From positions 1 through 39,661 of the IMG/VR virus record IMGVR_UViG_3300032083_003038: a DNA stretch of 39,661 nucleotides; one strand, 5' to 3'. The position numbers were made by a program, and so were the translations under genes. Positions 24,990 through 31,491 of this stretch are shown here, piece by piece (positions within the stretch are counted from its first letter, which is position 1; each line of letters begins with the position of its first letter). The notes beneath the pieces are model-generated. The model made no database searches, was not told the DNA's origin, and was given only the letters and a program-made list of their open reading frames with translations. This stretch comes from a virus.

Positions 24990-25195
24990 GGTCGCTCCTC
25001 ACAATTGCCTCGTCTACGTTCTCGTTCGCGGACCATTTGTTCAGCCATGTCGAACGCCCTGAGCGGGACTTCAGACTCGGCGCACACGTCAATAAACGCA
25101 GCCATGGCGTGAGACGCAAACAGGTCGAGCACATCCGGCTCAACATGCGGGTGGCCTTTGTGGTATTTCCAAACGCCCGTTCTTTTCGGCTCCAT
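24986..25195 (-). CDS. Small conserved phage protein
   Basis: 69 residues from the ATG at 25195, which has AAAGGAC about 9 bases upstream; a longer frame starts at 25249 but overlaps other small genes. The sequence (VWKYHKGHPHVEPDVLDLFA, then AMAAFIDVCAES and AFDMAEQMVRERERRR) matches a kind of short helical protein seen in many phages. Stop overlaps the next start (ATGA). Function unknown. Confidence 0.55.
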   Translation of the reverse strand: MEPKRTGVWKYHKGHPHVEPDVLDLFASHAMAAFIDVCAESEVPLRAFDMAEQMVRERERRRGNCEERP

Positions 25196-25199
25196 AGTT

Positions 25200-25268
25200 T
25201 TATCGTCCTTTCTGTATTGGCTGATCGATACGATGCGCGAGTTCATCAATGGTTGCTTTTGGATCCAT
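25200..25268 (-). CDS. Possible 22-residue peptide gene
   Basis: A short frame starting at an ATG at 25268 inside the end of the previous gene and ending at TAA 25200-25202 just before the ribosome-binding site of the next. It encodes MDPKATIDELAHRIDQPIQK plus two residues. It may couple translation between its neighbours, or be chance. Confidence 0.25.
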   Translation of the reverse strand: MDPKATIDELAHRIDQPIQKGR

Positions 25269-25419
25269 TGAGCTTGTCCTTGTTTTGCAGAATGACCGAC
25301 AACGAACGATCCGCCATTGGTTTGACAAAAATGGCTTTCGTCGCGCGGTGTTTGGTCTTCTTTTTGCCGCGACGTGGTCTCACTCGCACCGGAAATTCAC
25401 AGCGTACTTTGTTCATCAT
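25246..25419 (-). CDS. Small basic protein
   Basis: 57 residues, very basic in the first half (VRVRPRRGKKKTKHRATKAI), starting inside the end of the upstream annealing-protein gene. It fills what would otherwise be a gap in a tightly packed operon. Possibly a nucleic-acid-binding accessory; no family recognised. Confidence 0.45.
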   Translation of the reverse strand: MMNKVRCEFPVRVRPRRGKKKTKHRATKAIFVKPMADRSLSVILQNKDKLNGSKSNH

Positions 25420-26641
25420 CGCGCACCCTCGCTTTGTTAAGCTCGTCGAAACGTTCGTGGAGTAAATCCGAAAACTCTTCGTCCGCTTTTAATTCTTCCG
25501 AGACCGTCACGTGTGCGGACCAGATGTCGCTAAGCTTTTCGGGGTTTGTTTCTTCGGATATCTGCTTCCTAATCATCGCTAGAAAGCCGTCCTTGGTTTG
25601 TAGTGGATCAGCAGGCGGACCGCTTTCCGGCACTGGCGGCGGTGCAGATTCGGCTTTCTCCTTTTCGGGTTCCGGCTGCGGCTCCGGTACGGGATTCTTG
25701 CGCGGTCGACCCCGCTTACGCTTTGGCGGCTCGACGGACGGTTCTTCCGCTTTCTTCGACGTCACCGTGGTCGTCTTCGCATCGGTCCGCGGTGCAGTCT
25801 GCTTTTCTCGATCGGGCGGCTCGGCAGCTTTGCGCGGGTCGCTGTCCAATTTCTCAACCGTAACAGCCGGTTCAATCTGGTCCGGTCCGGCCGTTATCTC
25901 GTGGGCGGTAATTTCGTTTGATTCAAGGCCCGCCCAAAGTTGGGCTAGTTTCTTGCGGTCCGCGACGGTCCATCCCGTGGTTAGTTTTTTGCCGATCACG
26001 TGCTTTTCTAAGTCCTGCAACGTGATGCCGTGAGTGGCGAAACTGGCGACGATTTTCTTGACCTTTTCATCTGTTAGAAGTTCCGCGGAACGTTCGTTGC
26101 AGAGTTCCAGATACGCTTGTTTCACGCTCGACGGAATACAACGCAGTATGCATTCGCGAAGTACCTTAGACGTATCGGATGGAACTACCACGTTATTGAA
26201 TCGGTCGTCTGAATGGACCCCAACTGAACCGCGAGCCGTCTTGTACTTCTTGGATACAATACGAGAAATCGACCACGTTCGGCATCGCTGGTAGTCGACG
26301 AAAGTACCGACTATCTTGACGCGGTTCTCATCGACCACCTGCACGTCGCTTGTCACGCGATTGAACCCGAACGCTGAGGCAATTGACTCGGCAGCCCGCA
26401 CGGATAGGTTAGTGGCCACTTTCATATTGCCTTTCTTGTCTTTGCCAACGGGTTTACAATACACGGCCTCACCGGAGAGCGCCGGAAAAGCGTCCAATTC
26501 TTCTTTCAAGTCGTTCATTACTTCAGTCAAGGAACGCTTCTGCTGCGCCGCGACCGACATCATCGAGTCGTTTTCGATCTTCATCAGCATGACGTCGGCG
26601 GGGATGTTTTCCGCGTCCATTAGTTCGTTGAAATTAGGCAT
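25397..26641 (-). CDS. Putative single-strand annealing / recombination protein
   Basis: 414 residues from the ATG at 26641 (AAAGGAAAA upstream, and the start overlaps the previous stop as TAATG). The core, about residues 45-210, has NLSVRAAESIASAFGFNRVT, then ENRVKIVGTFVDYQ, and a segment SDTSKVLRECILRCIPSSVK. This pattern occurs in a large family of phage proteins encoded next to RecE-type nucleases and thought to act like RecT or Rad52. The second half is a long Pro/Lys/Glu-rich linker with an AT-hook-like PKRKRGRPRKNP, then a short helical end. DNA annealing is inferred from family resemblance and the nuclease gene upstream. Confidence 0.6.
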   Translation of the reverse strand: MPNFNELMDAENIPADVMLMKIENDSMMSVAAQQKRSLTEVMNDLKEELDAFPALSGEAVYCKPVGKDKKGNMKVATNLSVRAAESIASAFGFNRVTSDVQVVDENRVKIVGTFVDYQRCRTWSISRIVSKKYKTARGSVGVHSDDRFNNVVVPSDTSKVLRECILRCIPSSVKQAYLELCNERSAELLTDEKVKKIVASFATHGITLQDLEKHVIGKKLTTGWTVADRKKLAQLWAGLESNEITAHEITAGPDQIEPAVTVEKLDSDPRKAAEPPDREKQTAPRTDAKTTTVTSKKAEEPSVEPPKRKRGRPRKNPVPEPQPEPEKEKAESAPPPVPESGPPADPLQTKDGFLAMIRKQISEETNPEKLSDIWSAHVTVSEELKADEEFSDLLHERFDELNKARVRDDEQSTL

Positions 26642-26835
26642 TAGTTTGGTTTTCCTTTCGAGCATGACATGATTTTTAAGTCGCCCGCAGTAACCAGCAC
26701 CGGCGTATCCAGCAACGAAAACCCACATAAAAACCATCGACGTGGTTTACCGCAGGCCTGACCGATGACACGATACAGCTTGCCGTTCTCGTCTTTCACA
26801 ACCTTGCTGTTCTCAATCGTTGGTTTGGTGTTCAT
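26641..26835 (-). CDS. Small protein in the recombination operon
   Basis: 64 residues with AAGG about 5 bases before the ATG. Strand-rich (KLYRVIGQACGKPRRWFLCG; LDTPVLVTAGDLKIMSC) and with three Cys. The TAA stop overlaps the next ATG, so translation is coupled to the annealing protein. No family recognised. Confidence 0.55.
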   Translation of the reverse strand: MNTKPTIENSKVVKDENGKLYRVIGQACGKPRRWFLCGFSLLDTPVLVTAGDLKIMSCSKGKPN

Positions 26836-26836
26836 T

Positions 26837-27001
26837 TCAACCTTGCTTCGTTAGTCGCACCCGCGCTCCGTCACTTCCGTCGACGCGAATAGTAGTCCTT
26901 GATGGGCCTCCTGCTTTTTCTTCAACACCTCCAATTCGGCTTCGAGTCGTAATATTGACGGCCAAGTTCAACGCAAGGCGCTCGTCTTCAGAAATCTTCA
27001 C
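26837..27001 (-). CDS. Small gene, probably frameshifted
   Basis: A GTG at 27001 has a perfect AAGGAG 8 bases before it and begins KISEDERLALNLAVNI, a convincing N terminus. In this frame 54 residues follow to a stop at 26837, but the rest (GGVEEKAGGPSRTTIRVDGS) is less protein-like. Moving one base forward near 26950, the other frame reads RLEAELEVLKKKQEAHQGLL, a clear coiled coil, ending at 26851. Loss of one base would join the two. Either a natural frameshift, a decayed gene or a sequence error. Confidence 0.45.
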   Translation of the reverse strand: MKISEDERLALNLAVNITTRSRIGGVEEKAGGPSRTTIRVDGSDGARVRLTKQG

Positions 27002-27812
27002 TGAATCGTCTCCTTATTCTCTCGGGGCGACTCCGAACGTAAATCAAGTCGTTGCCCTCTGGAGGGTCCCAGTTATCGGCTTTGTAGCGTGCCGATAGGT
27101 CGTCCAGCACATCGTTCAGTTCGGAATACGCAGTGCTCAACCAGTCATCACCGAGGCGTACACAGCGAGTTTGGTGGGGCGGTTCCGGTTGGATGAACAG
27201 CAGAACGCACGCTCTGTCACTATCGCCAGCGATCGCCCGATAAAACGCAAGCTGCCAATCGTAATGCATGTCCACGACGTGTCGCATCAGCTTGTCGAAG
27301 TCGTGAATGTCTTGTCTGAATTTTACGTCAACAATTCTCTTGTCGGCTAGAACGTCTAGCTTCGCTCGCAGTCCGCGCTCTGGGAATCGCGAGTCAGGGG
27401 CAAGTAACGCTATTTCGTGCTCTCCGTCGGCAATTAGCGCCTTGGCTGTTGGGTGTTCTGCCACGGCGCATTTGATGCCCCATAGCTGACGGCTTTCCGA
27501 AACCGATGGAAAATACGTGCCTTCCGGATGGTCGCTAACGAATTCCTTGAACGCTCTGCCCGCTCGTGAACCGCTCTTGGAAAGCACTTCCCGCGGCGGA
27601 ATTACGGTCTGCGTAAACTCGCCGCGAAGGATGAATCCGTGCGCCATTTGTCCGAATTTCATCAGGGCGGTGGAGGGCTTCACAAGCGTGCCTTTATTGT
27701 GGACGGCGTTAAACCACACCGGACCGTATTTGGCGAAGTCGGCGGCCTTTGATTGGCTGATTGCGACGTGACTGTGGTAGTCGACGCCAGCTGGAAATCT
27801 TTTTATTTTCAT
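26988..27812 (-). CDS. RecE-like PD-(D/E)XK exonuclease
   Basis: 274 residues from the ATG at 27812. Features of the RecE C-terminal/YqaJ-like nuclease fold: a start HVAISQSKAADFAKYGPVWF, GQMAHGFILRG with the conserved His (H58), a Glu-containing strand (EHEIALL), the catalytic KLDVLADKRIVDVKF with D153, D162 and K164, and YDWQLAFYRAIAGD with the conserved Gln. The C terminus binds DNA ends. Such enzymes resect 5-prime ends for annealing-type recombination, and the partner gene is downstream. The start is uncertain: the ribosome-binding site is weak and an alternative frame with good coding character lies upstream (27709-27936). Confidence 0.8.
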   Translation of the reverse strand: MKIKRFPAGVDYHSHVAISQSKAADFAKYGPVWFNAVHNKGTLVKPSTALMKFGQMAHGFILRGEFTQTVIPPREVLSKSGSRAGRAFKEFVSDHPEGTYFPSVSESRQLWGIKCAVAEHPTAKALIADGEHEIALLAPDSRFPERGLRAKLDVLADKRIVDVKFRQDIHDFDKLMRHVVDMHYDWQLAFYRAIAGDSDRACVLLFIQPEPPHQTRCVRLGDDWLSTAYSELNDVLDDLSARYKADNWDPPEGNDLIYVRSRPERIRRRFSEDF

Positions 27813-27880
27813 CCTGTTCTGGAATATCCACCCGTGGCGCGGCGACGTCAAGTGGTGTTTCTTTGTTTTTATTGTCCGGC

Positions 27881-27909
27881 TTGCAACGTGGTTCAGAAAA
27901 CCCTAGAAT
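27881..27909 (+). promoter_or_regulatory. sigma70-like promoter, rightward
   Basis: TTGCAA at 27881-27886 and TAGAAT at 27904-27909 with a 17-base spacer, in the gap between the divergent minus and plus operons. The start of transcription would fall about 48 bases before the ATG at 27964, with AAAGGAA as ribosome-binding site. Two similar TTTCTCGAAAAG / TTTTTCCGAAAA elements follow and might bind a regulator. Confidence 0.6.
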
Positions 27910-27963
27910 TTCTCGAAAAGTTTTTCCGAAAACCATCCCAAAAGAGAAAAGGAACTTCGACCC

Positions 27964-28632
27964 ATGGCGACAGCGACACTACCTTCCAAACGGGAGATTT
28001 CGACGGCCCTTAAAAGCGTCGAGGTGCAGCTTGAGTTTGACTACGAGCGGGCGGGAGTCACTAGCGCGGACCAAAAGGCGCTCGAAAAAATCGGCAGCGA
28101 TATTGAAGACAAGACCGTAACGGCTCACGAAGTCAACACCGCCAACTTTCTGGAGGTTGGCGCGTTGTTCTCCGCAGCAAAAACAATTTTCGGCGCGGAC
28201 AACGACGGTCACATAACGGACTTCGGCCGGGCTCACGGTTGGACAGCACAGCGCACGAACGGGGCGATTCTCTGCCATGAGAAGTTCGGCGACAGGCGAG
28301 ATGACGCGATGTTGTTCTCGCCGACGGCGCTCATGCTCATCGCCAAAACGGAGGATGCGAAGTTTATTAAGCGTATGCTTGATGCGGCCGCTCAAAGCGA
28401 CGTCCGGCACGTCTCGGTCGAGCAGGTTCGGGCCATTATGGGCGAGCGCGAACCCGCGTCCCCAGAAAAGACGATAGAGTTTAAGACGAACAATCCCAAG
28501 ACGTTAAAAGAAGCGGCTGAATATTTCACAAAAAAGGCTGAAAACTGCCAAAAACGCTGGGACGGCGAGATAGCGGCGGATGTCCCGAAGGCGCTCATGA
28601 TGGCGGCTAGTGCGCTGAAGTCGAAGGCTTAG
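27964..28632 (+). CDS. DUF3102-like regulatory protein
   Basis: 222 residues, first gene of the rightward operon. The middle (NFLEVGALFSAAKTIFGADN, then FGRAHGWTAQRTNGAILCHE) matches the general pattern of DUF3102-type proteins, in which a helix-turn-helix-like region follows an EVG-L-AK motif; the C-terminal third is helical (LKEAAEYFTKKAENCQKRWD). Position next to a divergent promoter suggests a regulator or replication accessory. Function not established. Confidence 0.55.
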   Translation: MATATLPSKREISTALKSVEVQLEFDYERAGVTSADQKALEKIGSDIEDKTVTAHEVNTANFLEVGALFSAAKTIFGADNDGHITDFGRAHGWTAQRTNGAILCHEKFGDRRDDAMLFSPTALMLIAKTEDAKFIKRMLDAAAQSDVRHVSVEQVRAIMGEREPASPEKTIEFKTNNPKTLKEAAEYFTKKAENCQKRWDGEIAADVPKALMMAASALKSKA

Positions 28633-28640
28633 TGGACGAC

Positions 28641-29075
28641 ATGAACCTAACCGAGTTCCACCGCGACGCGATTTTATTCGCGCTGGCAACGGCTGATTAC
28701 AACCAAATCCGCACGCGATCGTTCCAGACACGGCACGTCAGATACACCAAGGACTTCCTTGTCATGATGACCGTGAACAAGTGACTGACGTTTAACAACG
28801 GCGAGCCGGTCTGGCACGTCTCAGCGAGTCACAAGAGCAAAGAAAATACGCGAGGTTGGCGCAGGAAACGGCTGAAGGCTGCGATGCTCGTCTGCCTACA
28901 CACACTTGGCACGGCCGGCTGCGGCCAAAAATGGGCATTCCTAACCGATCCCCCTGGATTGGCTGTTCATCTTCAGCGGGGAATGACCGACGAAGAACGG
29001 TCTTTGCTTTCCGATGAATGGCTAGAAATTCCTGCTCGCGATGAGCTTGGACCAATAATCAAGGTCGAACTTTGA
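28641..29075 (+). pseudogene. Gene interrupted by an in-frame TGA (possible readthrough)
   Basis: From the ATG at 28641 the frame encodes 47 residues (MNLTEFHRDAILFALATADY ... LVMMTVNK) and stops at TGA 28782-28784. In the same frame, without any shift, coding sequence continues for 96 more residues (LTFNNGEPVWHVSASHKSKE, later EERSLLSDEWLEIPARDELG) to 29075. Both halves look like one protein. The stop is followed by C, a weak termination context. It may be a decayed gene, a sequencing error or a leaky stop. No family recognised. Confidence 0.6.
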
Positions 29076-29130
29076 AGGCTCAAATGGTCGCATTGACACG
29101 GCAAAACGAACCTGCACAATAACGCCCTAT

Positions 29131-29214
29131 CGGATGCCCGCACCACCCGAACAAATAACCCCAAGGGTTTACCTCGTGGCCGCTCTTGCGGGCATCCGCC
29201 ACGAGGGTTTTTTT
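29131..29214 (+). terminator. Terminator with interleaved second stem (attenuator-like)
   Basis: A terminator: CCTCGTGGC at 29172-29180 pairs with GCCACGAGG at 29198-29206, followed by G and seven T. A second perfect 11-bp pairing crosses it: CGGATGCCCGC at 29131-29141 with GCGGGCATCCG at 29188-29198, whose right arm lies in the terminator loop. The two stems can form a pseudoknot or compete. A third small hairpin AACCC-CAA-GGGTT lies at 29157-29169. It sits 11 bases before the replication gene. Confidence 0.75.
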
Positions 29215-29224
29215 GGATTGCGCC

Positions 29225-29632
29225 ATGGATCAAGGATGGCTGAAACTGTGGAGGAAATCAAAGAACTCCGCTGTTTTCAAGGATCCGCTGTTGTGGCACC
29301 TCTGGTCTTGGCTGTTGATGTCCGCAAATTGGGAACGAAAACAGCTTCTAAATGGGTCCGAGCTCGAGATGGGAACCCTGATTTTGTCTTTGGAAGCGGT
29401 CGGTCGAGAATTTGGCTGCGACAAAAGCACAGTGAGTAGGCGACTAAAACGATTGCAAAAACTCGGAAATATCGCAACGGTTGGTGCAACGGCTGGAACT
29501 GTCGTAACTATATGCAACTGGGAGACTTATCAACACGACGATTCAGATGGTGCAACGATTGGTGCAACGACGGTGCAACGACGGTGCAACGACGGTGCAA
29601 ACAGAAGAAGAAAGAAAGAAGGGAAGAAGTAA
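29225..29632 (+). CDS. Replication initiator-like protein, N-terminal part
   Basis: 135 residues from the ATG at 29225. It opens with QGWLKLWRKSKNSAVFKDPL and SWLLMSANWERKQLLNGSEL, then a winged helix (FGCDKSTVSRRLKRLQKLGN) and TVVTICNWETYQHDD. This is the standard N-terminal domain of phage O-like/DnaD-like replisome organisers, which bind the origin. The matching C-terminal domain lies in another frame downstream (29547-30044). The frame is lost just after the 11-bp tandem repeats and ends in a Lys/Arg-rich tail at 29632. Confidence 0.75.
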   Translation: MDQGWLKLWRKSKNSAVFKDPLLWHLWSWLLMSANWERKQLLNGSELEMGTLILSLEAVGREFGCDKSTVSRRLKRLQKLGNIATVGATAGTVVTICNWETYQHDDSDGATIGATTVQRRCNDGANRRRKKEGKK

Positions 29633-30044
29633 AGAAGAAAGAAGTAAAGAAGAAGCGCATCATCAACCTCACCGTAGCGCACATAGCACCGACGAGGTCG
29701 GTGATGCGTTCGACCGTTTTTGGTCGGTGGTACACCACAAGGTGGGGAAGGGGCACGCCAGGAAGGCATTTCAGCGAGCCGTGAAGGGCGGAACACCCGC
29801 CGAGGTGATAATCGCAGCGATGACAGAATTTGCTCAGACGCCCGATGCGTCTCCGAGAGACCGGACACCGATTCACCCCACAACCTGGATCAACGCCGAA
29901 CGCTGGGACGACGACAGAGGAGCGTGGCAAGTGACTGGCGGCCTTTTTCCGACAAATAATAATTCCGACGGGGACGGTGAAGACCCGGTCGAGAAAATGG
30001 TTGCCGATTTAAAAAAATACCGAGCGGAGCAAGCCGAAAAATGA
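29547..30044 (+). CDS. Replication initiator-like protein, C-terminal part in another frame
   Basis: The frame open from 29547 to 30044 encodes, after a charged repeat linker, FDRFWSVVHHKVGKGHARKA, then FQRAVKGGTPAEVIIAAMTE and PIHPTTWINAERWDDD. This is the conserved C-terminal domain of phage O-like replication proteins (FW...K..A...A, then P.TWLN..RW). It lies +1 relative to the N-terminal part. No good ribosome-binding site precedes the ATG at 29547, so it probably depends on fusion with the upstream frame. The ATGA overlap with the next gene suggests it is normally expressed. Confidence 0.7.
   Translation: MVQRLVQRRCNDGATTVQTEEERKKGRSKEERSKEEAHHQPHRSAHSTDEVGDAFDRFWSVVHHKVGKGHARKAFQRAVKGGTPAEVIIAAMTEFAQTPDASPRDRTPIHPTTWINAERWDDDRGAWQVTGGLFPTNNNSDGDGEDPVEKMVADLKKYRAEQAEK
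29549..29600 (+). repeat. 11-bp tandem repeat at the frame break
   Basis: Three perfect copies of GGTGCAACGAC at 29561-29571, 29572-29582 and 29583-29593, preceded by a 12-base variant (GGTGCAACGATT, 29549-29560) and followed by a partial GGTGCAA to 29600. The unit is not a multiple of three, so each gain or loss changes the reading frame. All three frames are open across it. Just beyond, a 15-bp purine repeat (29626-29640 and 29641-29655) does not alter frame. Confidence 0.95.
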
Positions 30045-30829
30045 ATTCCAACGAATTTGACGAGTGGGTGACCTACCACGGAAAACGATTTTCGGTGCTG
30101 CGGGACGTGCCGTCGGAGAAAAAAGAAATCTGGCGTACAGACGTGCTGCAGCGGTTCAGGTTGTCCGAGCTGAAGGCCGCGACGGACGCGATCCTCCGCG
30201 GCGAAGAGACTCACCCGAACCGGTTCGAGGTCGACAACTTGCCCGGCATGCTCGCCAGGATTGTTTACCGGCTGCGGCGCGAGGGGGGCGATCAGTTGCG
30301 GCAGTGGGAGGAAGAAGTTAACCGCCCGATCGAGCCAGCGACCGAGGGCGGCGCCCGCGGCCCAACGATGTGGCAGCTGCTGGAATCGATTCGAGAGGAA
30401 CGGCAACGGTGCATTTTCGAGCAGCTGATGGAGCACATTAGCGGCGGTGGTGACAAGTCAACTTTCCAACCTGACTACTCGCGCGTGACGTCAGAAACGT
30501 TGGCGTCGTTGGATTCGCTTTGCGATGGCAGCACCGACCCGCGCGATCACTACGGATGTCTGCGGTGTCGCGATACGGGTCTCTTGCCGATTTGGTCTTA
30601 CATCACCGTGCGCGATGTCTTCGAGCGACCCGATGCGATTCGTTGGCGAGTCGTGCACTGCGCTTGCGAGTGTTGCCCTCATCCGGACGGCAATGGCTCT
30701 AAAATCAACAAGTGGTCGGAGCATCGAAACGTTCCGCGGTTCAATCCGAAAACGATGGTTCCAGCGGAACCGAAAGACTCACGCGAAAAACTTTTCGAGT
30801 GGTGTCGAGTGAAAGGAGCGACGAATTGA
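30041..30829 (+). CDS. Possible helicase loader or replication accessory protein
   Basis: 262 residues. The N-terminal 75 (FDEWVTYHGKRFSVLRDVPS, then LSELKAATDAILRGEETHPN) look like the helical start of phage replication-loader proteins. A middle zinc-binding region has YGCLRCRDTGLL and HCACECC about 30 residues apart. No Walker motif is present, so it is not a DnaC-type ATPase. It overlaps the upstream replication gene by four bases, which links it to replication. Confidence 0.55.
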   Translation: MNSNEFDEWVTYHGKRFSVLRDVPSEKKEIWRTDVLQRFRLSELKAATDAILRGEETHPNRFEVDNLPGMLARIVYRLRREGGDQLRQWEEEVNRPIEPATEGGARGPTMWQLLESIREERQRCIFEQLMEHISGGGDKSTFQPDYSRVTSETLASLDSLCDGSTDPRDHYGCLRCRDTGLLPIWSYITVRDVFERPDAIRWRVVHCACECCPHPDGNGSKINKWSEHRNVPRFNPKTMVPAEPKDSREKLFEWCRVKGATN

Positions 30830-30936
30830 CTCGTCGCGAAGTTGTCGTGTTGTTGATGGCTCTCAGCGATCGTAAACACGTGCTGAGGGGACATGGTGGA
30901 ATTAAACAGGGCGCTGAACTCGCGAATGAACGATGA
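30826..30936 (+). CDS. Small protein, short member of a repeated gene family
   Basis: 36 residues from a TTG at 30826 with AAAGGAG about 7 bases upstream, overlapping the previous stop. The product (LTRREVVVLLMALSDRKHVL, then RGHGG) matches the first half of the 57-residue protein at 31300-31473 (LTRRDVLVLLLALEDRKQVL). It then diverges and stops early, so it is probably a truncated paralogue. Confidence 0.5.
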   Translation: MTRREVVVLLMALSDRKHVLRGHGGIKQGAELANER

Positions 30937-30937
30937 C

Positions 30938-31023
30938 GCAGGGGTACGCCGTACTGGCCAACGGAAGGCTTGCCGGAATGTGCACATAAAGGCAAGTCAC
31001 GGGTTCGAGTCCCGGCCCCTGTC
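30938..31023 (+). tRNA. tRNA-like element without a normal anticodon loop
   Basis: A 7-bp acceptor stem (GCAGGGG at 30938-30944 with CCCCTGT at 31016-31022, one G-U pair) and a consensus T arm (CGGGTTCGAGTCCCG at about 31000-31014) are present. A D-like arm CCGT/ACGG with GG in its loop lies at 30949-30964. The anticodon region is abnormal: CTTGCC pairs with GGCAAG around a 16-base interior containing ATGTGCACAT. No CCA is encoded. It is a tRNA-like structure or a decayed tRNA rather than a working tRNA. Confidence 0.45.
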
Positions 31024-31028
31024 TCTCC

Positions 31029-31098
31029 GTGGTGTCGAGCGAAAGGCGGTGCGAAGTCGTGTTGCTGATGGCGTTAGAAATGGTAGCGCGCAGGGTTA
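31029..31098 (+). repeat. Degenerate third copy of the small-gene family
   Basis: Starts with an 18-base direct repeat (17 of 18 identical) of 30799-30816, which lies just before the gene at 30826. Then CGAAGTCGTGTTGCTGATGG at about 31051-31070 resembles the start of that gene, encoding a fragment like EVVLLMALE. It is a truncated remnant and holds no complete frame. AAGGAG at 31099-31104 belongs to the next gene. Confidence 0.6.
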
Positions 31099-31111
31099 AG
31101 GAGCAATTAGG

Positions 31112-31303
31112 ATGACCTGTATTTGCGAATTCGACGACGGGTGCCGAGGGACTGGCGTCCGTGTGTGCGTGGGTTGCGGTGGAGACTTCTGTGTTTGCGC
31201 TGAATGCTTCGGTCATGGTGAAACGGACTGCTGGGGCTGCGAGGACTGTGATGGCCCCGACACCGACGATTGGACTTATGAAGACGGGGTGTTGCAGCGA
31301 TGA
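31112..31303 (+). CDS. Small Cys-rich, probably zinc-binding protein
   Basis: 63 residues with AAGGAG about 7 bases before the ATG. Cys pairs are dense (CICE; VCVGCGGDFCVCAECFG; CWGCEDC), 11 or so Cys in all, and the rest is acidic. The layout suggests a RING-like or multi-ribbon metal-binding protein. It overlaps the start of the next gene. Role unknown. Confidence 0.6.
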   Translation: MTCICEFDDGCRGTGVRVCVGCGGDFCVCAECFGHGETDCWGCEDCDGPDTDDWTYEDGVLQR

Positions 31304-31473
31304 ACTTGACTCGGCGCGACGTTCTCGTATTGCTGCTTGCGCTAGAGGATCGAAAACAGGTGTTAAAACAACGCGGCGGCAAAGGGTACTGGTCGTTAAG
31401 GGCCGAGTGCAACGCCTTGGCGCGTAAAATAAATCGTATGGTTCACGCCGGGGAGATCGAACTTGATGAATAA
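31300..31473 (+). CDS. Small helical protein, full-length family member
   Basis: 57 residues, ATG overlapping the previous stop. Helical throughout (LTRRDVLVLLLALEDRKQVL; LRAECNALARKINRMVHAG). It is the intact member of a family with a truncated copy at 30826 and a remnant at 31029. Similar short helical proteins occur in many phage genomes with no known function. Confidence 0.6.
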   Translation: MNLTRRDVLVLLLALEDRKQVLKQRGGKGYWSLRAECNALARKINRMVHAGEIELDE

Positions 31474-31491
31474 CGGTGAGGCGGAATTAAC

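Noticed and set aside
27753-28013. Plus-strand frame with a CPAC motif that suggests a thioredoxin-like protein
   Set aside because: It overlaps the divergent promoter region and the start of the 27964 gene, has no ribosome-binding site, and only the CPAC tetrad is suggestive.
30938-31023. Functional canonical tRNA gene
   Set aside because: No 7-base anticodon loop with U33 can be formed with a paired 5-bp stem anywhere in the region.
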